Of a stretch of DNA of 64,000 bases, positions 25,538 through 35,125 are shown in pieces (position 1 is the stretch's first letter; every line of letters begins with the position of its first letter). Position numbers and translations under genes: made by a program. The stretch is from Paracoccus denitrificans (GTDB lineage: Bacteria; Pseudomonadota; Alphaproteobacteria; Rhodobacterales; Rhodobacteraceae): contig VAFL01000001.1 of the NCBI GenBank assembly GCA_005768755.1, positions 186,001 to 250,000 on the forward strand. The letters run 5' to 3'. Under the pieces are notes generated by a model. That model did no database searches, was not told where the DNA came from, and saw only the letters and a list, made by a program, of their open reading frames with translations.

Positions 25538-26092
25538 TCAGCCCTGGCTGGCCGGTGCGGCTGCTGCCGCTTCAATCGGCGACGCACAGCCTTGCCCGCG
25601 CAACGAGCCGTTTCGTATGACTGCGGTCATCGGGAATTTCTCGCCCGACATGCTGTCGGTACAGGCGACATTGCGAATATTCAGCGAGAATGACGCGCCG
25701 CCCCGCTCTCCGATGTATTCCACACCTTGCTGATAGACGATCCGGCGGACGGTGACATTTGTGCCGGCCTGGTTTTCCGGCGTGATGAATTTCGCCGTGG
25801 TGCCGGATACGTCGACGCGCCAGAAGGGTTCGTTCCCGCGCGCAACGAAACCGGCTGCGTTCAGTGTTTTCGATTCCGCGGTGGCGACCTGCTTGCGCTC
25901 GCCCTCAACCTCGATCGGGACCTCGTTGGGGGAAACAGATGGTGCCACCAGCGGCTGGGACATCGGATCCACAGGGGTAGCAGGGGCCTCTGCTTCGGGT
26001 TGGTCCCAGGGCATGCGGATATCTTGCATGGCCTGTTCGTCGCAGGCTGCAAGCCCAAGCGGCAGAAGCGCCACGGCGTAGCGAAGTTTCAT
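25538..26092 (-). CDS. Lipoprotein of the COG3650 type, unknown function
   Basis: A 184-aa lipoprotein (signal MKLRYAVALLPLGLAAC) with a Pro/Ala-rich linker to about residue 70 and then a small beta domain (FVARGNEPFWRVDVSG, CTDSMSGEKFPMTAVIRN, RGQGCASP) with two cysteines that probably pair. NEPFW and DSMSGEKFP are typical of the COG3650/HslJ-adjacent family. Expected at the inner leaflet of the outer membrane. Divergent from dusB across 247 bp. Confidence 0.72.
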   Translation of the reverse strand: MKLRYAVALLPLGLAACDEQAMQDIRMPWDQPEAEAPATPVDPMSQPLVAPSVSPNEVPIEVEGERKQVATAESKTLNAAGFVARGNEPFWRVDVSGTTAKFITPENQAGTNVTVRRIVYQQGVEYIGERGGASFSLNIRNVACTDSMSGEKFPMTAVIRNGSLRGQGCASPIEAAAAAPASQG

Positions 26093-26217
26093 CGGTCTGT
26101 CCTTCGTTCCTGATCCGTCATATGCGGATCTTCATGCGAGTTTCCGCTGCAATAGCCCAAGAATGGGTGATGCGGCAAGCATTCTGCCCCGCCGGACAGA
26201 AATTGTGAAACCCGCAG

Positions 26218-26278
26218 TTGCCATTTTTTTAGGCGTTTTTGGGTTGAGTGATCACTATTAAGGCAAATATTGCCATTT
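26218..26278 (+). promoter_or_regulatory. Control region with dyads upstream of dusB-ntrBCYX
   Basis: This AT-rich stretch holds a direct repeat TTGCCATTT (26218 and 26270), a perfect palindrome AGTGATCACT (26247-26256) and an inverted repeat GGCAA-ATA-TTGCC (26262-26274). It lies 62 bases or more before the dusB ATG. Which factor binds is unknown; the operon encodes a regulator that may control itself. Confidence 0.4.
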
Positions 26279-26339
26279 AGCGCATGGAACGGCGGCAGAA
26301 CTGCTTTCGAAACTCGCAACGGGACCGAATTGGGGCGTT

Positions 26340-27386
26340 ATGATGACGATGATGAATGAAAAACTGTCCATCAATCCGGTCCGCGTGGCCGGGATCACGC
26401 TGGGTGTGCCGGTGTTTCTCGCGCCAATGGCGGGCATCACCGACTTGCCGTTTCGGCGCATGGTGGCGCGGTTTGGCGCGGGGTTGGTGGTATCGGAAAT
26501 GGTTGCCTCAAGCGAAATGGTGACGACACGGCCTTCTCCGCGTGCTTCGGTGCGCGCGCGCGCACTTACGGAAGGCACGGTGCCGGTTTCGGTCCAGATC
26601 GCGGGGCGCGAGGCTGCGCCAATGGCCGAAACGGCACGGATCGTGGCCGACATGGGCGCCAGGATCATCGACATCAACATGGGGTGCCCGGCCAAAAAGG
26701 TGACCGGTGGGCTGTCGGGGGCCGCACTGATGCGCGATCTGGACCATGCGCTCGGGTTGATTGATGCGGTCGTGGATGCAGTCGATCTGCCGGTGACGCT
26801 GAAAATGCGGTTGGGTTGGGACGCGGACTGCCTGAACGCGGCAGACCTGGCAGCGCGTGCGACAGCCTCCGGTATACGCATGCTGACAGTCCATGGCCGG
26901 ACCCGTTCACAGTTCTATACGGGGCGCGCCGATTGGGCGGCGATCCGGCCGGTCGCCAATCTGTCGGGAAGGCCGCCCCTGGTTGCCAATGGCGATATCG
27001 TCGATGCAGGGGCTGCGCGTGCAGCAATCGCGGCTTCCGGCGCGGATGCAGTGATGGTCGGACGCGCTGCACAGGGCGCGCCGTGGAAACTGGCCGAGAT
27101 CGCGCATCACCTGCACGGCACGCCCGCACCGGATATTCCTGTGGCGGAGGCCCGCGCTGACCTGGTGGCCGAGCATTATCAGGACATGCTTGATTTCTAT
27201 GGCAAGGATGTCGGGCTGCGTGTCGCCCGCAAGCATCTGGGCTGGTACGCCGAAGCTGCCGGCGCCGCTTCGGGCAAGAAGGCCCTGTTCGCTGCAGCAA
27301 GCCCGGCAGAGACACTTCGCGTGATCCGCGATCTATTCAATGACGCGCCGGGTGCTCCGCCTCTGCCGGCCGAAAGCGCCGCATGA
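26340..27386 (+). CDS. dusB: tRNA-dihydrouridine synthase B
   Basis: A 348-aa FMN enzyme that reduces uridine in the tRNA D-loop. The TIM-barrel family motifs APMAGITDLPFRR, the catalytic Cys in INMGCPAKKV, MRLGWD, TVHGRTRSQFYTG and VMVGRAAQGAPW are all present. Several ATGs cluster at the start, so the exact first residue is uncertain. It heads the nitrogen-regulation operon, overlapping ntrB by 4 nt; nifR3/dusB-ntrBC is the classic alphaproteobacterial arrangement. Confidence 0.95.
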   Translation: MMTMMNEKLSINPVRVAGITLGVPVFLAPMAGITDLPFRRMVARFGAGLVVSEMVASSEMVTTRPSPRASVRARALTEGTVPVSVQIAGREAAPMAETARIVADMGARIIDINMGCPAKKVTGGLSGAALMRDLDHALGLIDAVVDAVDLPVTLKMRLGWDADCLNAADLAARATASGIRMLTVHGRTRSQFYTGRADWAAIRPVANLSGRPPLVANGDIVDAGAARAAIAASGADAVMVGRAAQGAPWKLAEIAHHLHGTPAPDIPVAEARADLVAEHYQDMLDFYGKDVGLRVARKHLGWYAEAAGAASGKKALFAAASPAETLRVIRDLFNDAPGAPPLPAESAA

Positions 27387-28504
27387 CAGATCCCGCCCGC
27401 TTCGCACCCGGACCCAGTTTCGACGCGCTGCCCCTTCCGGGGCTGATGCTTGATGCTGACCAGAGGCTGGTGGGCGTGAATGATGCGGCCGAACTGTGGC
27501 TGAACCTGTCACGGCGTGTCGCGCTTGGACACCGGCTGGATGACGAAGTGATTCAGTCGCGGTTGCGCATAACGCCGGATGTCTACCCGTTGGTGGCAAG
27601 GGTTCGTGACAATCACGGCCCCGTCGGGCAGCCACGTGTGCGCTTCGAACTGGGTGACCGGACCGGTGGTCATCAGCCGCGCTTTGGCGACATTCATCTG
27701 GGCGCTGCGCCCGAGGATCTGCCGGGTGGCGTGATCATCCTGATCGCCCCCACCGATGCCGCCGAAGGGATGGAACCGGGACACGCCGCCCGCAAGGCCG
27801 CGCGCCAGGCCATCGGCATGGCCGAAATGCTGGCGCACGAGATCAAGAACCCGCTTTCCGGCATTCGCGGTGCGGCACAGTTGCTGTCCATGAATGTGGC
27901 CGAGGAAGACCAGGAATTCACCGACCTCATCGTCGAGGAATCGCGCCGTATCGTGGCACTTCTGGATCAGGTCGAACGCTTTGGCGACACCACGGCGCCG
28001 GATCTGAAGCCGGTCAATCTGCACGATATACTGGAGCGTGCCCGACGCTCGGCCGAGCTTGGTTTTGCCCGCAATCTCGAGGTCATTACGGAATACGACC
28101 CGTCGCTGCCCGATGCGCTTGGTGACGACGATCAACTGATGCAGGTCGCGCTGAACCTGTTGAAGAATGCGACCGAGGCGGTTGAGCGGGGGATCCGCGA
28201 CGGGGGGCAAGGCCGCACCCTGCGCATCCGCAGCTTTTATGACGCGGCCCTCAGACTTGCGCCGACGCCGGACTATCCGCGTGGTCGAGTGCTGCCGCTG
28301 CAGATCGAAATCGAGGATGATGGGCCGGGCATCCCCGAAACCATTGCGGCCCAGATATTCGAGCCCTTCGTGTCCGGGCGCGAGAACGGCACGGGTCTTG
28401 GTCTGGCGCTTGTTTCGAAGATCGTGACCGATCATGGCGGCTGGCTGCGGGTCGATTCCCGGCCGGGCCGCACGACATTCCGAATTTCATTACCGAAGGC
28501 CTGA
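27383..28504 (+). CDS. ntrB: Nitrogen regulation sensor kinase NtrB
   Basis: A 373-aa soluble histidine kinase/phosphatase that sets NtrC phosphorylation in response to the PII protein. It has an N-terminal PAS domain (about 15-125), the phospho-acceptor H152 in MLAHEIKNPLSG, and a HATPase domain with NLLKNATEAVE, DDGPGIP and GTGLGLALVSKI. No membrane segment is seen, as expected. It is coupled to dusB by overlap, with ntrC 5 bases downstream. Confidence 0.95.
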   Translation: MTDPARFAPGPSFDALPLPGLMLDADQRLVGVNDAAELWLNLSRRVALGHRLDDEVIQSRLRITPDVYPLVARVRDNHGPVGQPRVRFELGDRTGGHQPRFGDIHLGAAPEDLPGGVIILIAPTDAAEGMEPGHAARKAARQAIGMAEMLAHEIKNPLSGIRGAAQLLSMNVAEEDQEFTDLIVEESRRIVALLDQVERFGDTTAPDLKPVNLHDILERARRSAELGFARNLEVITEYDPSLPDALGDDDQLMQVALNLLKNATEAVERGIRDGGQGRTLRIRSFYDAALRLAPTPDYPRGRVLPLQIEIEDDGPGIPETIAAQIFEPFVSGRENGTGLGLALVSKIVTDHGGWLRVDSRPGRTTFRISLPKA

Positions 28505-28509
28505 TACCC

Positions 28510-29925
28510 ATGGACGGAACCATTCTGATTGCCGATGACGACCGCAGCATCCGCACGGTGCTGACCCAGGCCCTCAGCCGCGCGGGCTGCCGTGTTCATG
28601 CCACCGGAAGCCTGCAGCAATTGCTGAAATGGGTCGAAGAAGGGCGCGGCGACCTGGTCGTGACCGATGTAATGATGCCTGACGGCAACGGTATCGACAC
28701 GATCCCCGCGATCCGCCGGGTGCGACCCGAAATGCCGGTTATCGTGATTTCGGCCCAGAACACCATCGTGACCGCAATCCGCGCCACTGAAGCGGCGGCG
28801 TTCGACTATCTGCCCAAGCCGTTCGACCTGCCCGATCTGCTGGCCCGATCGCGTGACGCCCTGTCGCGTCGGCCGCGCAAGGCGGACCTTGTCGCGTCCG
28901 CCACGCCCGCCGCTGCGGCGCCCATCGGGCCAGAGCCGGAATTGCCCCTGATCGGTCACGCCGCGCCCATGCAGGCGCTGTTCCGGCTGGTGGCCAAGGT
29001 GCTGAATGCTGATCTGCCGGTCATGGTGACGGGGCAGGCCGGTGTCGGCAAGACAACGATCGCCAAGGCTCTGCACGAATTTTCCGAACGCTCGGCAGGG
29101 CCGCTGGTGGTTCTGACGCCTGCGGACGGCGCGTCGGACGTCTTGGCGCGTGCGCTGCGCGACGCGCGCGGCGGCACATTGCTGATCGAGAATCCGGCCG
29201 GATTCGATGCGGCTGCCCAGACCCGGCTTCTGGCACTTCTTGAACAGGCCGACGGGACTGCGGATGCGCCAAGACTGGTATCGACCGCAGGCCCCGATCC
29301 GCAGGCCGATATGGACGAAGGCCGGTTGCGTGCCGATCTGTTCTATCGGTTGGCAGGCGCAACCATTGGCGTGCCGCCGCTGACCGCGCGCCGTGACGAC
29401 ATTCCGGCGCTTGCGCGCCACCTGATGGCGCGGGCTGCGGGGCAAGGTCTGGCCGAACGTCCCCTGCCGGACAATGTTCTGGCCGAGATGCGCGGCCTCG
29501 ACTATCCGGGCAATGTGCGCCAGCTGGAAAATCTGGTGCGCCGTCTGGCGCTGACCGGATCGGGGCCTGTCACCTTTGAAGAATTGCGCGACCTGACCGG
29601 ACAGCCTGCACAGGCCCCGGCATCGGCGGCCGCAACACGCCAGCCTTCAACCACGCGCGCCGGGGGCGGGCCTGGCCAGCTGTCCAGCTCTGTCGCCGAT
29701 CATTTGCAACGCTATTTCGATCTGCATGGCGATGCGCTGCCCCCGCCTGGTCTTTACGAGCGTATCTTGCGGGAAATCGAGCTGCCGCTGCTGGAAATCG
29801 CGCTGGATGCGACAGGCGGAAACCAACTGCGCTGTGCAGATCTGCTTGGCATCAACCGCAATACCTTGCGAAAGAAACTGAGCGATCTGAATATTCAGGT
29901 GACACGGCGCCGTCGGGTGATGTAA
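28510..29925 (+). CDS. ntrC: Nitrogen regulation response regulator NtrC (GAFTGA-less)
   Basis: A 471-aa regulator with a receiver domain (phospho-acceptor D53 in VVTDVMMPDGNG), an AAA+ domain (Walker A GQAGVGKT, residues 175-182) and a Fis-type HTH at the C-terminus (LLGINRNTLRKKLSDL). The GAFTGA loop needed to contact sigma-54 is missing; between LHEF and GGTLLIEN the segment is shortened. Rhodobacter capsulatus NtrC is known to lack it and to activate sigma-70 polymerase, so the same mode is inferred here. Confidence 0.95.
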   Translation: MDGTILIADDDRSIRTVLTQALSRAGCRVHATGSLQQLLKWVEEGRGDLVVTDVMMPDGNGIDTIPAIRRVRPEMPVIVISAQNTIVTAIRATEAAAFDYLPKPFDLPDLLARSRDALSRRPRKADLVASATPAAAAPIGPEPELPLIGHAAPMQALFRLVAKVLNADLPVMVTGQAGVGKTTIAKALHEFSERSAGPLVVLTPADGASDVLARALRDARGGTLLIENPAGFDAAAQTRLLALLEQADGTADAPRLVSTAGPDPQADMDEGRLRADLFYRLAGATIGVPPLTARRDDIPALARHLMARAAGQGLAERPLPDNVLAEMRGLDYPGNVRQLENLVRRLALTGSGPVTFEELRDLTGQPAQAPASAAATRQPSTTRAGGGPGQLSSSVADHLQRYFDLHGDALPPPGLYERILREIELPLLEIALDATGGNQLRCADLLGINRNTLRKKLSDLNIQVTRRRRVM

Positions 29926-30009
29926 AACGGTCACAGACGCGCGAATTCCGACGCGTTGGTGCAACAAGACGCCGCTCCAAGTGGCGCAGGATCGAGCAGA
30001 ACGGGACTT

Positions 30010-32274
30010 ATGTCAGCACGGGGCCTGACATCCATGCAGGGCACGCGCCTGGCCGATCGGTTGGCGCGCCTTGCTGCGCGCCGACGCCTGCGTACGGCAC
30101 TGACGCTGGCCGTGGTCATTGCCGCGCCGGTGCTGGCCCTGTTCACGGTTTTCGTTCTGGGCAAGGTCGGTCTGACCGGCGGGTCAAGGCTGCTCAGCCT
30201 CGCGCTTGTGCTGGATTTCGTCTATCTGCTGCTGCTGCTCGGGCTGATGCTGATGCGCATTGCGCAGATGGTCGCCTCGCGCAAGCGGGCGCGGGCAGGC
30301 TCTCGTCTGCATGCGCGGCTGGTTGGAATTTTCGCACTGGTCGCCATGGTTCCGACCGTGCTGGTCGCGCTATTTGCCGGGGTGGTCATCAATATCGGCC
30401 TTGAAGGCTGGTTTTCCGACCGCGTGCGCGAGGTGGTGGGAAATGCGCAATCCGCAGCCGTTGCATACCAGACCGAACACAGCGATGACCTGACGGTTGA
30501 CGCAAACAGCATTGCCGACGCGTTGCGTGCGGCGGCGCGCGCTGACGCGCTGATCAATGACGGCGATCTTCGGGTGATCCTGACCTCGGAACAGACGCGC
30601 ATCCAGCGCGGCCTTCGCGAGGCGTATGTGATCGATGCCGGTGGCGAGATCCATGCCCGCGGCGACCGTTCCTATTACTTCTGGTATGTCGAGCCGACAG
30701 CAGAGCAATTCGACGCCGCGCGCAAGGACGGTCTTGTCCTGATCGAGGACTGGGACCAGAATTCGTTCCGCGCGCTTGTCGCGCTGCCGCCCCTGGCCGA
30801 CCGTTTTCTGTATGTCTCGCGCGAGGTGGATGGCCGACTGCTGGGCCTTCTGGACGATACAAGAGAGACGATTGGCGAATACCGCGAACTGGAAAAGGAT
30901 CGCGGCAGGGTGCTGCTGGAATTCTCGCTTGTCTATCTGGGGTTCGCCGCATTGTTGATCGCGGCCGCGATGTGGCTGGCCTTGTGGTTCGCAGAACGGC
31001 TGTCGCGCCCGATCGGCAGGCTGGCCGAAGCGTCTGAACGCGTGGGCGAAGGCGATCTGGATCTGCAGATCCCCGAGGCCGATACCGGCGACGAAATCCA
31101 GACGCTTGGCCAGTCATTCAACCGCATGACCCGGCAGTTGAAGGCGCAGCGCGCGGAACTGGTCGAAAGCCACCGGGCCAGCGACGAACGCCGGCGTCTG
31201 TTCGATTCCGTTCTGTCCAGCGTCACATCGGGCGTGATCGGTCTGGACGAAGATGGCGATGTCGACTTCCTGAACCGCTCGGCCGCGCGCATGGTTGGCG
31301 TGGATCCGTCACGCGATCACGACCGTCCGCTGTCCGAGGTGGTGCCGGAATTCGCGCCCCTGCTGAAGCGACTGTCGGGATCTGTGGCCGAGGCGGTGCA
31401 GGACGAAATCCGGCTGGTGCGCGAGGGTCGCATGGAAAGTCTGCTGGTGCGCATGGCGGTCCGCCACAGCACTGACGGCGGGCTGGAGGGATATGTGGTC
31501 GCCTTCGACGATGTGACCGAACTGGTCACTGCGCAGCGCATGGCCGCCTGGGGCGATGTTGCCCGCCGTGTCGCCCATGAAATCAAGAACCCCCTGACCC
31601 CGATCCAGTTGTCGGCCGAGCGGCTGCGTCGCAAGTTCAACAAGATGACCTCGGATGAGGCCGAACGTGAAAGCGTCGGCTCATATGTCGATGTCATCAT
31701 CCGCCAGACCAACGACCTGCGCCGGATTGTCGATGAGTTTTCCAGGTTCGCACGCATGCCCGAGCCTGACCGGCGCGAGACGGATATCGCCAAGCTGTTG
31801 CGCGACACCTTGTTGTTGCAGGAAGATGCCGTCCGCGCCGAACTGCTGGCCAGCATCCCGGCCGAACCCGTGCGTATCGACTGTGACGCCACGATGATGG
31901 CGCAGGTTTTCACCAATCTCATCAAGAACGCCGCCGAGGCCGTTGACGAGCTTCGGGTTGATCCGCCAGCCGGCTGGACGCCGGAAATCCGGGTCAGCCT
32001 GACCGAGGATGCCGATGCCATCACAATTGCCATCGCCGATAACGGCCCGGGCCTGCCCGAGGACCGCTCACGTCTGTTTGAACCTTACGTGACCCTGAAA
32101 AAGGGCGGAACCGGCTTGGGTCTGCCAATCGTTAAGAAGATCGTCGAGGAACATGGCGGCACCTTCATCCTGACGGATGCCCCCGATCGGGGCGCAATGG
32201 CCGAATTGAGGCTGCCTCGCGAACGAAATCCCGTGCGGATCGCACGCAAAAACAAAGAGCAGGACCAGACATGA
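30010..32274 (+). CDS. ntrY: Transmembrane sensor kinase NtrY
   Basis: A 754-aa membrane histidine kinase paired with NtrX. Hydrophobic segments occur near residues 30-55, 60-85 and 95-120, then a periplasmic region to about 300, another membrane segment (LVYLGFAALLIAAAMWLALW), HAMP (SRPIGRLAEASERVGEG), PAS, the H-box VARRVAHEIKNPLTPIQLS and HATPase motifs NLIKNAAEAV, ADNGPGLP and GGTGLGLPIV. The ATG chosen is preceded by GGGAC; the frame is open 54 bases upstream. It overlaps ntrX by 4 nt. NtrYX systems link nitrogen, redox and envelope responses in related species. Confidence 0.94.
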   Translation: MSARGLTSMQGTRLADRLARLAARRRLRTALTLAVVIAAPVLALFTVFVLGKVGLTGGSRLLSLALVLDFVYLLLLLGLMLMRIAQMVASRKRARAGSRLHARLVGIFALVAMVPTVLVALFAGVVINIGLEGWFSDRVREVVGNAQSAAVAYQTEHSDDLTVDANSIADALRAAARADALINDGDLRVILTSEQTRIQRGLREAYVIDAGGEIHARGDRSYYFWYVEPTAEQFDAARKDGLVLIEDWDQNSFRALVALPPLADRFLYVSREVDGRLLGLLDDTRETIGEYRELEKDRGRVLLEFSLVYLGFAALLIAAAMWLALWFAERLSRPIGRLAEASERVGEGDLDLQIPEADTGDEIQTLGQSFNRMTRQLKAQRAELVESHRASDERRRLFDSVLSSVTSGVIGLDEDGDVDFLNRSAARMVGVDPSRDHDRPLSEVVPEFAPLLKRLSGSVAEAVQDEIRLVREGRMESLLVRMAVRHSTDGGLEGYVVAFDDVTELVTAQRMAAWGDVARRVAHEIKNPLTPIQLSAERLRRKFNKMTSDEAERESVGSYVDVIIRQTNDLRRIVDEFSRFARMPEPDRRETDIAKLLRDTLLLQEDAVRAELLASIPAEPVRIDCDATMMAQVFTNLIKNAAEAVDELRVDPPAGWTPEIRVSLTEDADAITIAIADNGPGLPEDRSRLFEPYVTLKKGGTGLGLPIVKKIVEEHGGTFILTDAPDRGAMAELRLPRERNPVRIARKNKEQDQT

Positions 32275-33653
32275 GCGACATTCTGATCGTTGACGACGAA
32301 AAGGACATCCGCGAACTGATCGCTGATATTCTTGAGGATGAGGGCTTTCCCACCCGCACCGCCGCCAATTCCGATGAGGCGGTCGAGGCGTTGAATGTCG
32401 CGGAACCTGCGCTGATGATCCTGGATATCTGGCTGAAAGACAGCCGCATGGACGGGATCGACATCCTCAAGCAGGTCAAGCGCAACAATCCCGATGTCCC
32501 GGTCATCATCATTTCTGGCCACGGCAATATCGAGATCGCAGTCGCCGCGATCCGGCAGGGTGCATACGACTTTATCGAGAAGCCCTTCAACATCGACCAG
32601 TTGATGGTCGTCATCAATCGCGCCGTTGAAACGAACCGTCTGCGGCGTGAAAATGCGCAGCTTCGCCGGGGCGAGGTGAAGGCGGCCGAGATGCTGGGCA
32701 ATTCCGCATCCTACAAGCGGATGCGCGATCAGCTGGACAAGCTGGCCAAATCGAACGGTCGCGTCATGCTGACCGGAGAGCCGGGCGCAGGAAAGGAATT
32801 GGCGGCGCGCTATATTCACGGACAAAGCCAGCGCGCATCGGCCCCCTTCGTGGTCGTGCCCTGTGCGACCATTGAACCGGAACGTATGGAGGAGGTGCTG
32901 TTCGGCCGCGAAACCGCTGATCGCGGCATCGAGCCGGGCTTTCTGGAACAGGCACATGGCGGTGTGATCTATTTCGACGAAGTGGCCGACATGCCGGTCG
33001 GCACCCAGCCGAAGATCCTGCGCGTGCTGACTGAACAGCAATTCGCCCGTGCCGGTGGCTCTGACAAGGTGCGGGTGGACCTTCGTGTGATTTCTTCGAC
33101 CAATCGCGATCTGCCGGCTGAGATCGCCGCTGGCCGCTTCCGGCAGGAACTGTACGATCGCCTGAATGTCGTGCCGCTTGCCATCCCCTCTCTTGCCGAT
33201 CGCCGAGAGGATATTCCGATGCTTGCAAGTCATTTCATCCAGCAGTTCCATGAGGAACAGGGCCTTCCCCTGCGCGAGATAGGCGAGGATGGTGCCAATG
33301 CGCTGCAGGCGATGGATTGGCCGGGCAATATCCGCCAGCTTCGCAATGTCATTGAACGCGTGCTGATCATGGCCGAGGACAATGGCCCGATCACCCCGTC
33401 CGAACTTCAGGGCCAAACGGCGGAAGGCGAAGGTGCTGACACGCTGACGCTTGGTCCGCGCATCACCTCGCTGCCGCTGCGCGAAGCGCGTGAGTTGTTT
33501 GAACGCGAATATCTGGTCAACCAGATCAACCGTTTCGGCGGCAATATCAGCCGCACGGCGCAATTCGTCGGGATGGAGCGCAGCGCCCTGCACCGCAAGC
33601 TGAAATCGCTTGGCGTGGTCGGTGGCCGCGCGGTGGATGAGGACGAGGAATAA
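32271..33653 (+). CDS. ntrX: Response regulator NtrX
   Basis: A 460-aa NtrC-family regulator: receiver domain (D52 in LMILDIWLKDSRMDG), AAA+ domain (Walker A GEPGAGKE, about 169-176; Walker B VIYFDEVADMP; MDWPGNIRQLRN) and a C-terminal Fis HTH (GGNISRTAQFVGMERSALHRK). The loop that holds GAFTGA in sigma-54 activators is reduced to LFGRETADRGIEPG, so sigma-54 contact is unlikely. It ends the five-gene operon; hfq, which often follows in relatives, is absent and a terminator comes at once. Confidence 0.95.
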   Translation: MSDILIVDDEKDIRELIADILEDEGFPTRTAANSDEAVEALNVAEPALMILDIWLKDSRMDGIDILKQVKRNNPDVPVIIISGHGNIEIAVAAIRQGAYDFIEKPFNIDQLMVVINRAVETNRLRRENAQLRRGEVKAAEMLGNSASYKRMRDQLDKLAKSNGRVMLTGEPGAGKELAARYIHGQSQRASAPFVVVPCATIEPERMEEVLFGRETADRGIEPGFLEQAHGGVIYFDEVADMPVGTQPKILRVLTEQQFARAGGSDKVRVDLRVISSTNRDLPAEIAAGRFRQELYDRLNVVPLAIPSLADRREDIPMLASHFIQQFHEEQGLPLREIGEDGANALQAMDWPGNIRQLRNVIERVLIMAEDNGPITPSELQGQTAEGEGADTLTLGPRITSLPLREARELFEREYLVNQINRFGGNISRTAQFVGMERSALHRKLKSLGVVGGRAVDEDEE

Positions 33654-33685
33654 TAAAGGCGCGGTTCCAGGAACCGCGCCTTTAT
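33653..33685 (+). terminator. Terminator of the dusB-ntrBCYX operon
   Basis: A 16-bp perfect inverted repeat (ATAAAGGCGCGGTTCC and its complement) starts on the last base of the ntrX stop codon; the descending arm ends in TTTAT. It reads as a strong intrinsic terminator, with A-rich and T-rich ends on both strands. Confidence 0.88.
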
Positions 33686-33706
33686 CTTGATCTGATTGGT
33701 TTGGAC

Positions 33707-33729
33707 GACCGGGGGGCGCGCCCCCGGTC
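33707..33729 (-). terminator. GC-rich hairpin after the MltB-type gene
   Basis: A 9-bp stem (GACCGGGGG / CCCCCGGTC) with a 5-nt loop lies 15 bases past the minus-strand stop. It has no T-run, so this is a weaker terminator call. Confidence 0.4.
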
Positions 33730-33743
33730 TTCGCGTTTGCAGC

Positions 33744-35003
33744 TTAGCGCGCCGCGCGCAGTTGCCTCAGCAGCGTTTCGTTGGCGTAGCCATCGGGTGA
33801 AACGCCGATACGCTGCTGGAACGACTTGATTGCGGCCATGGTCTTTTCGCCAATGGCACCGTCCGGTTCCCCGACGTTATAGCCCATGCGGTTCAGCAGG
33901 CGCTGCACCTCTTCCTTCTCGTTATGGGTCAGGGCGCCGGCTTCGCGTGGGAAAGCCCCGACGATGCCCGGACCGCCGCCGATGCGATTGGCCAGCATGG
34001 CCACGCCAAGCGCATAGTTGTCGGACGCGTTATAGGCGCGGATCGCAATGAAGTTGCGGGTGACAAGGAATGCCGGACCTTGCGCGCCTGCGGGCGCGAT
34101 GATCCCGCCAGATGGCAGCTGCTGCCCGCTGACCGAACGCACGCCCTGCGAAGCCCAGGTCGCCCCGGATTTCACGTTGCTGCGACCGGTCTGGCCATAG
34201 TTGAAGCCCTGCGGCAGCCGCACCTCGACAGCGGCCGGAAGGCCGGGGACCCAGCCCGACCGGTTCAGGTAGGCAGCAGTCGATGCCAGCGAATCCGTCG
34301 GATCGTCCGACCAGATGTCGCGGCGACCGTCACCGTTGAAATCGACCGCGTAAGCCAGGTAGGACGTCGGCATGAACTGGGTGTGGCCCATCGCACCGGC
34401 CCAACTTCCCAGCATATGCTCGGGGTCGGTGTCGCCAGCCTGCAGGATCTTCAGCGCCGCGATCAGCTGGTTCTGGAACATCTCGCCCCGGCGGCCATCA
34501 TAGGCCAGCGTGGCCAGCGACGGAATGATCTGCATCTTGCCGCGATTGCCGCCGAAATTCGATTCCATTCCCCAGATGGCCATGACGATATTGCGGTCGA
34601 CGCCGTAACGTCCTTCGACCTGACCCAGCACACCGGCATGGGTGCGCGCCAGGCCACGGCCCTTTGTCGTGCGACTGTCAGACGCTGCGCTGTCCAGATA
34701 TTCCCAGACCGGGCGCGAGAATTCGGCCTGCTTGCGGTCCAGCCGGATCACTTCCGGGTTATAGCGCGCGATGCGCATGGCACGATCATAGGTCGCAGCA
34801 CTGATGCCATTCGACAAGGCGCGCGGACGGAAAGACTGGATCCATGCCTGAAGCCCCGCTTCGGATGCGGGCGATGCACCGGTGATCGGGGCCGGGGTGA
34901 CCGAAGACCCGGTCGAAGCCGACCCGGCACCGCGCACGCCGCAACCCGCCAGAAGTGCGACCGCCGCAACCGAGATCGTGAATTTCGTGAAAATGCTGCT
35001 CAT
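33744..35003 (-). CDS. Lytic murein transglycosylase (MltB family) with peptidoglycan-binding domain
   Basis: A 419-aa lipoprotein (lipobox LLAGC). The SLT_2 domain spans about residues 45-345, with the catalytic Glu in IWGMESNFGGNRG and the family motifs PSLATLAYDGRRGEMF, GSWAGAMGHTQFMPTSYL and DFNGDGRRDIW. A PG_binding_1 domain follows (KEEVQRLLNRMGYNVGEPDG ... YANETLLRQL). It cuts the glycan strand between MurNAc and GlcNAc with formation of a 1,6-anhydro end. Single gene, convergent with the ntr operon. Confidence 0.92.
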   Translation of the reverse strand: MSSIFTKFTISVAAVALLAGCGVRGAGSASTGSSVTPAPITGASPASEAGLQAWIQSFRPRALSNGISAATYDRAMRIARYNPEVIRLDRKQAEFSRPVWEYLDSAASDSRTTKGRGLARTHAGVLGQVEGRYGVDRNIVMAIWGMESNFGGNRGKMQIIPSLATLAYDGRRGEMFQNQLIAALKILQAGDTDPEHMLGSWAGAMGHTQFMPTSYLAYAVDFNGDGRRDIWSDDPTDSLASTAAYLNRSGWVPGLPAAVEVRLPQGFNYGQTGRSNVKSGATWASQGVRSVSGQQLPSGGIIAPAGAQGPAFLVTRNFIAIRAYNASDNYALGVAMLANRIGGGPGIVGAFPREAGALTHNEKEEVQRLLNRMGYNVGEPDGAIGEKTMAAIKSFQQRIGVSPDGYANETLLRQLRAAR

Positions 35004-35125
35004 TCTGTCCCTGCCTTATGAGGTGATTTGAACAGACGATAGCGCAGGCGCGGGGCAAGGAAAACCGGCCGATTCGGGGGCAGGGTGATCGGCGGAAAAC
35101 CGCCCATGACCGATGCGGATGCGGC

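Noticed and set aside
32085..33593. 502-codon minus-strand open frame
   Set aside because: Antisense shadow of ntrY and ntrX, which show all expected domains on the plus strand.
33744..35003. 365-codon plus-strand frame opposite the MltB-type gene
   Set aside because: The minus strand has a lipobox, SLT_2 and PG-binding domains; the plus frame has none.
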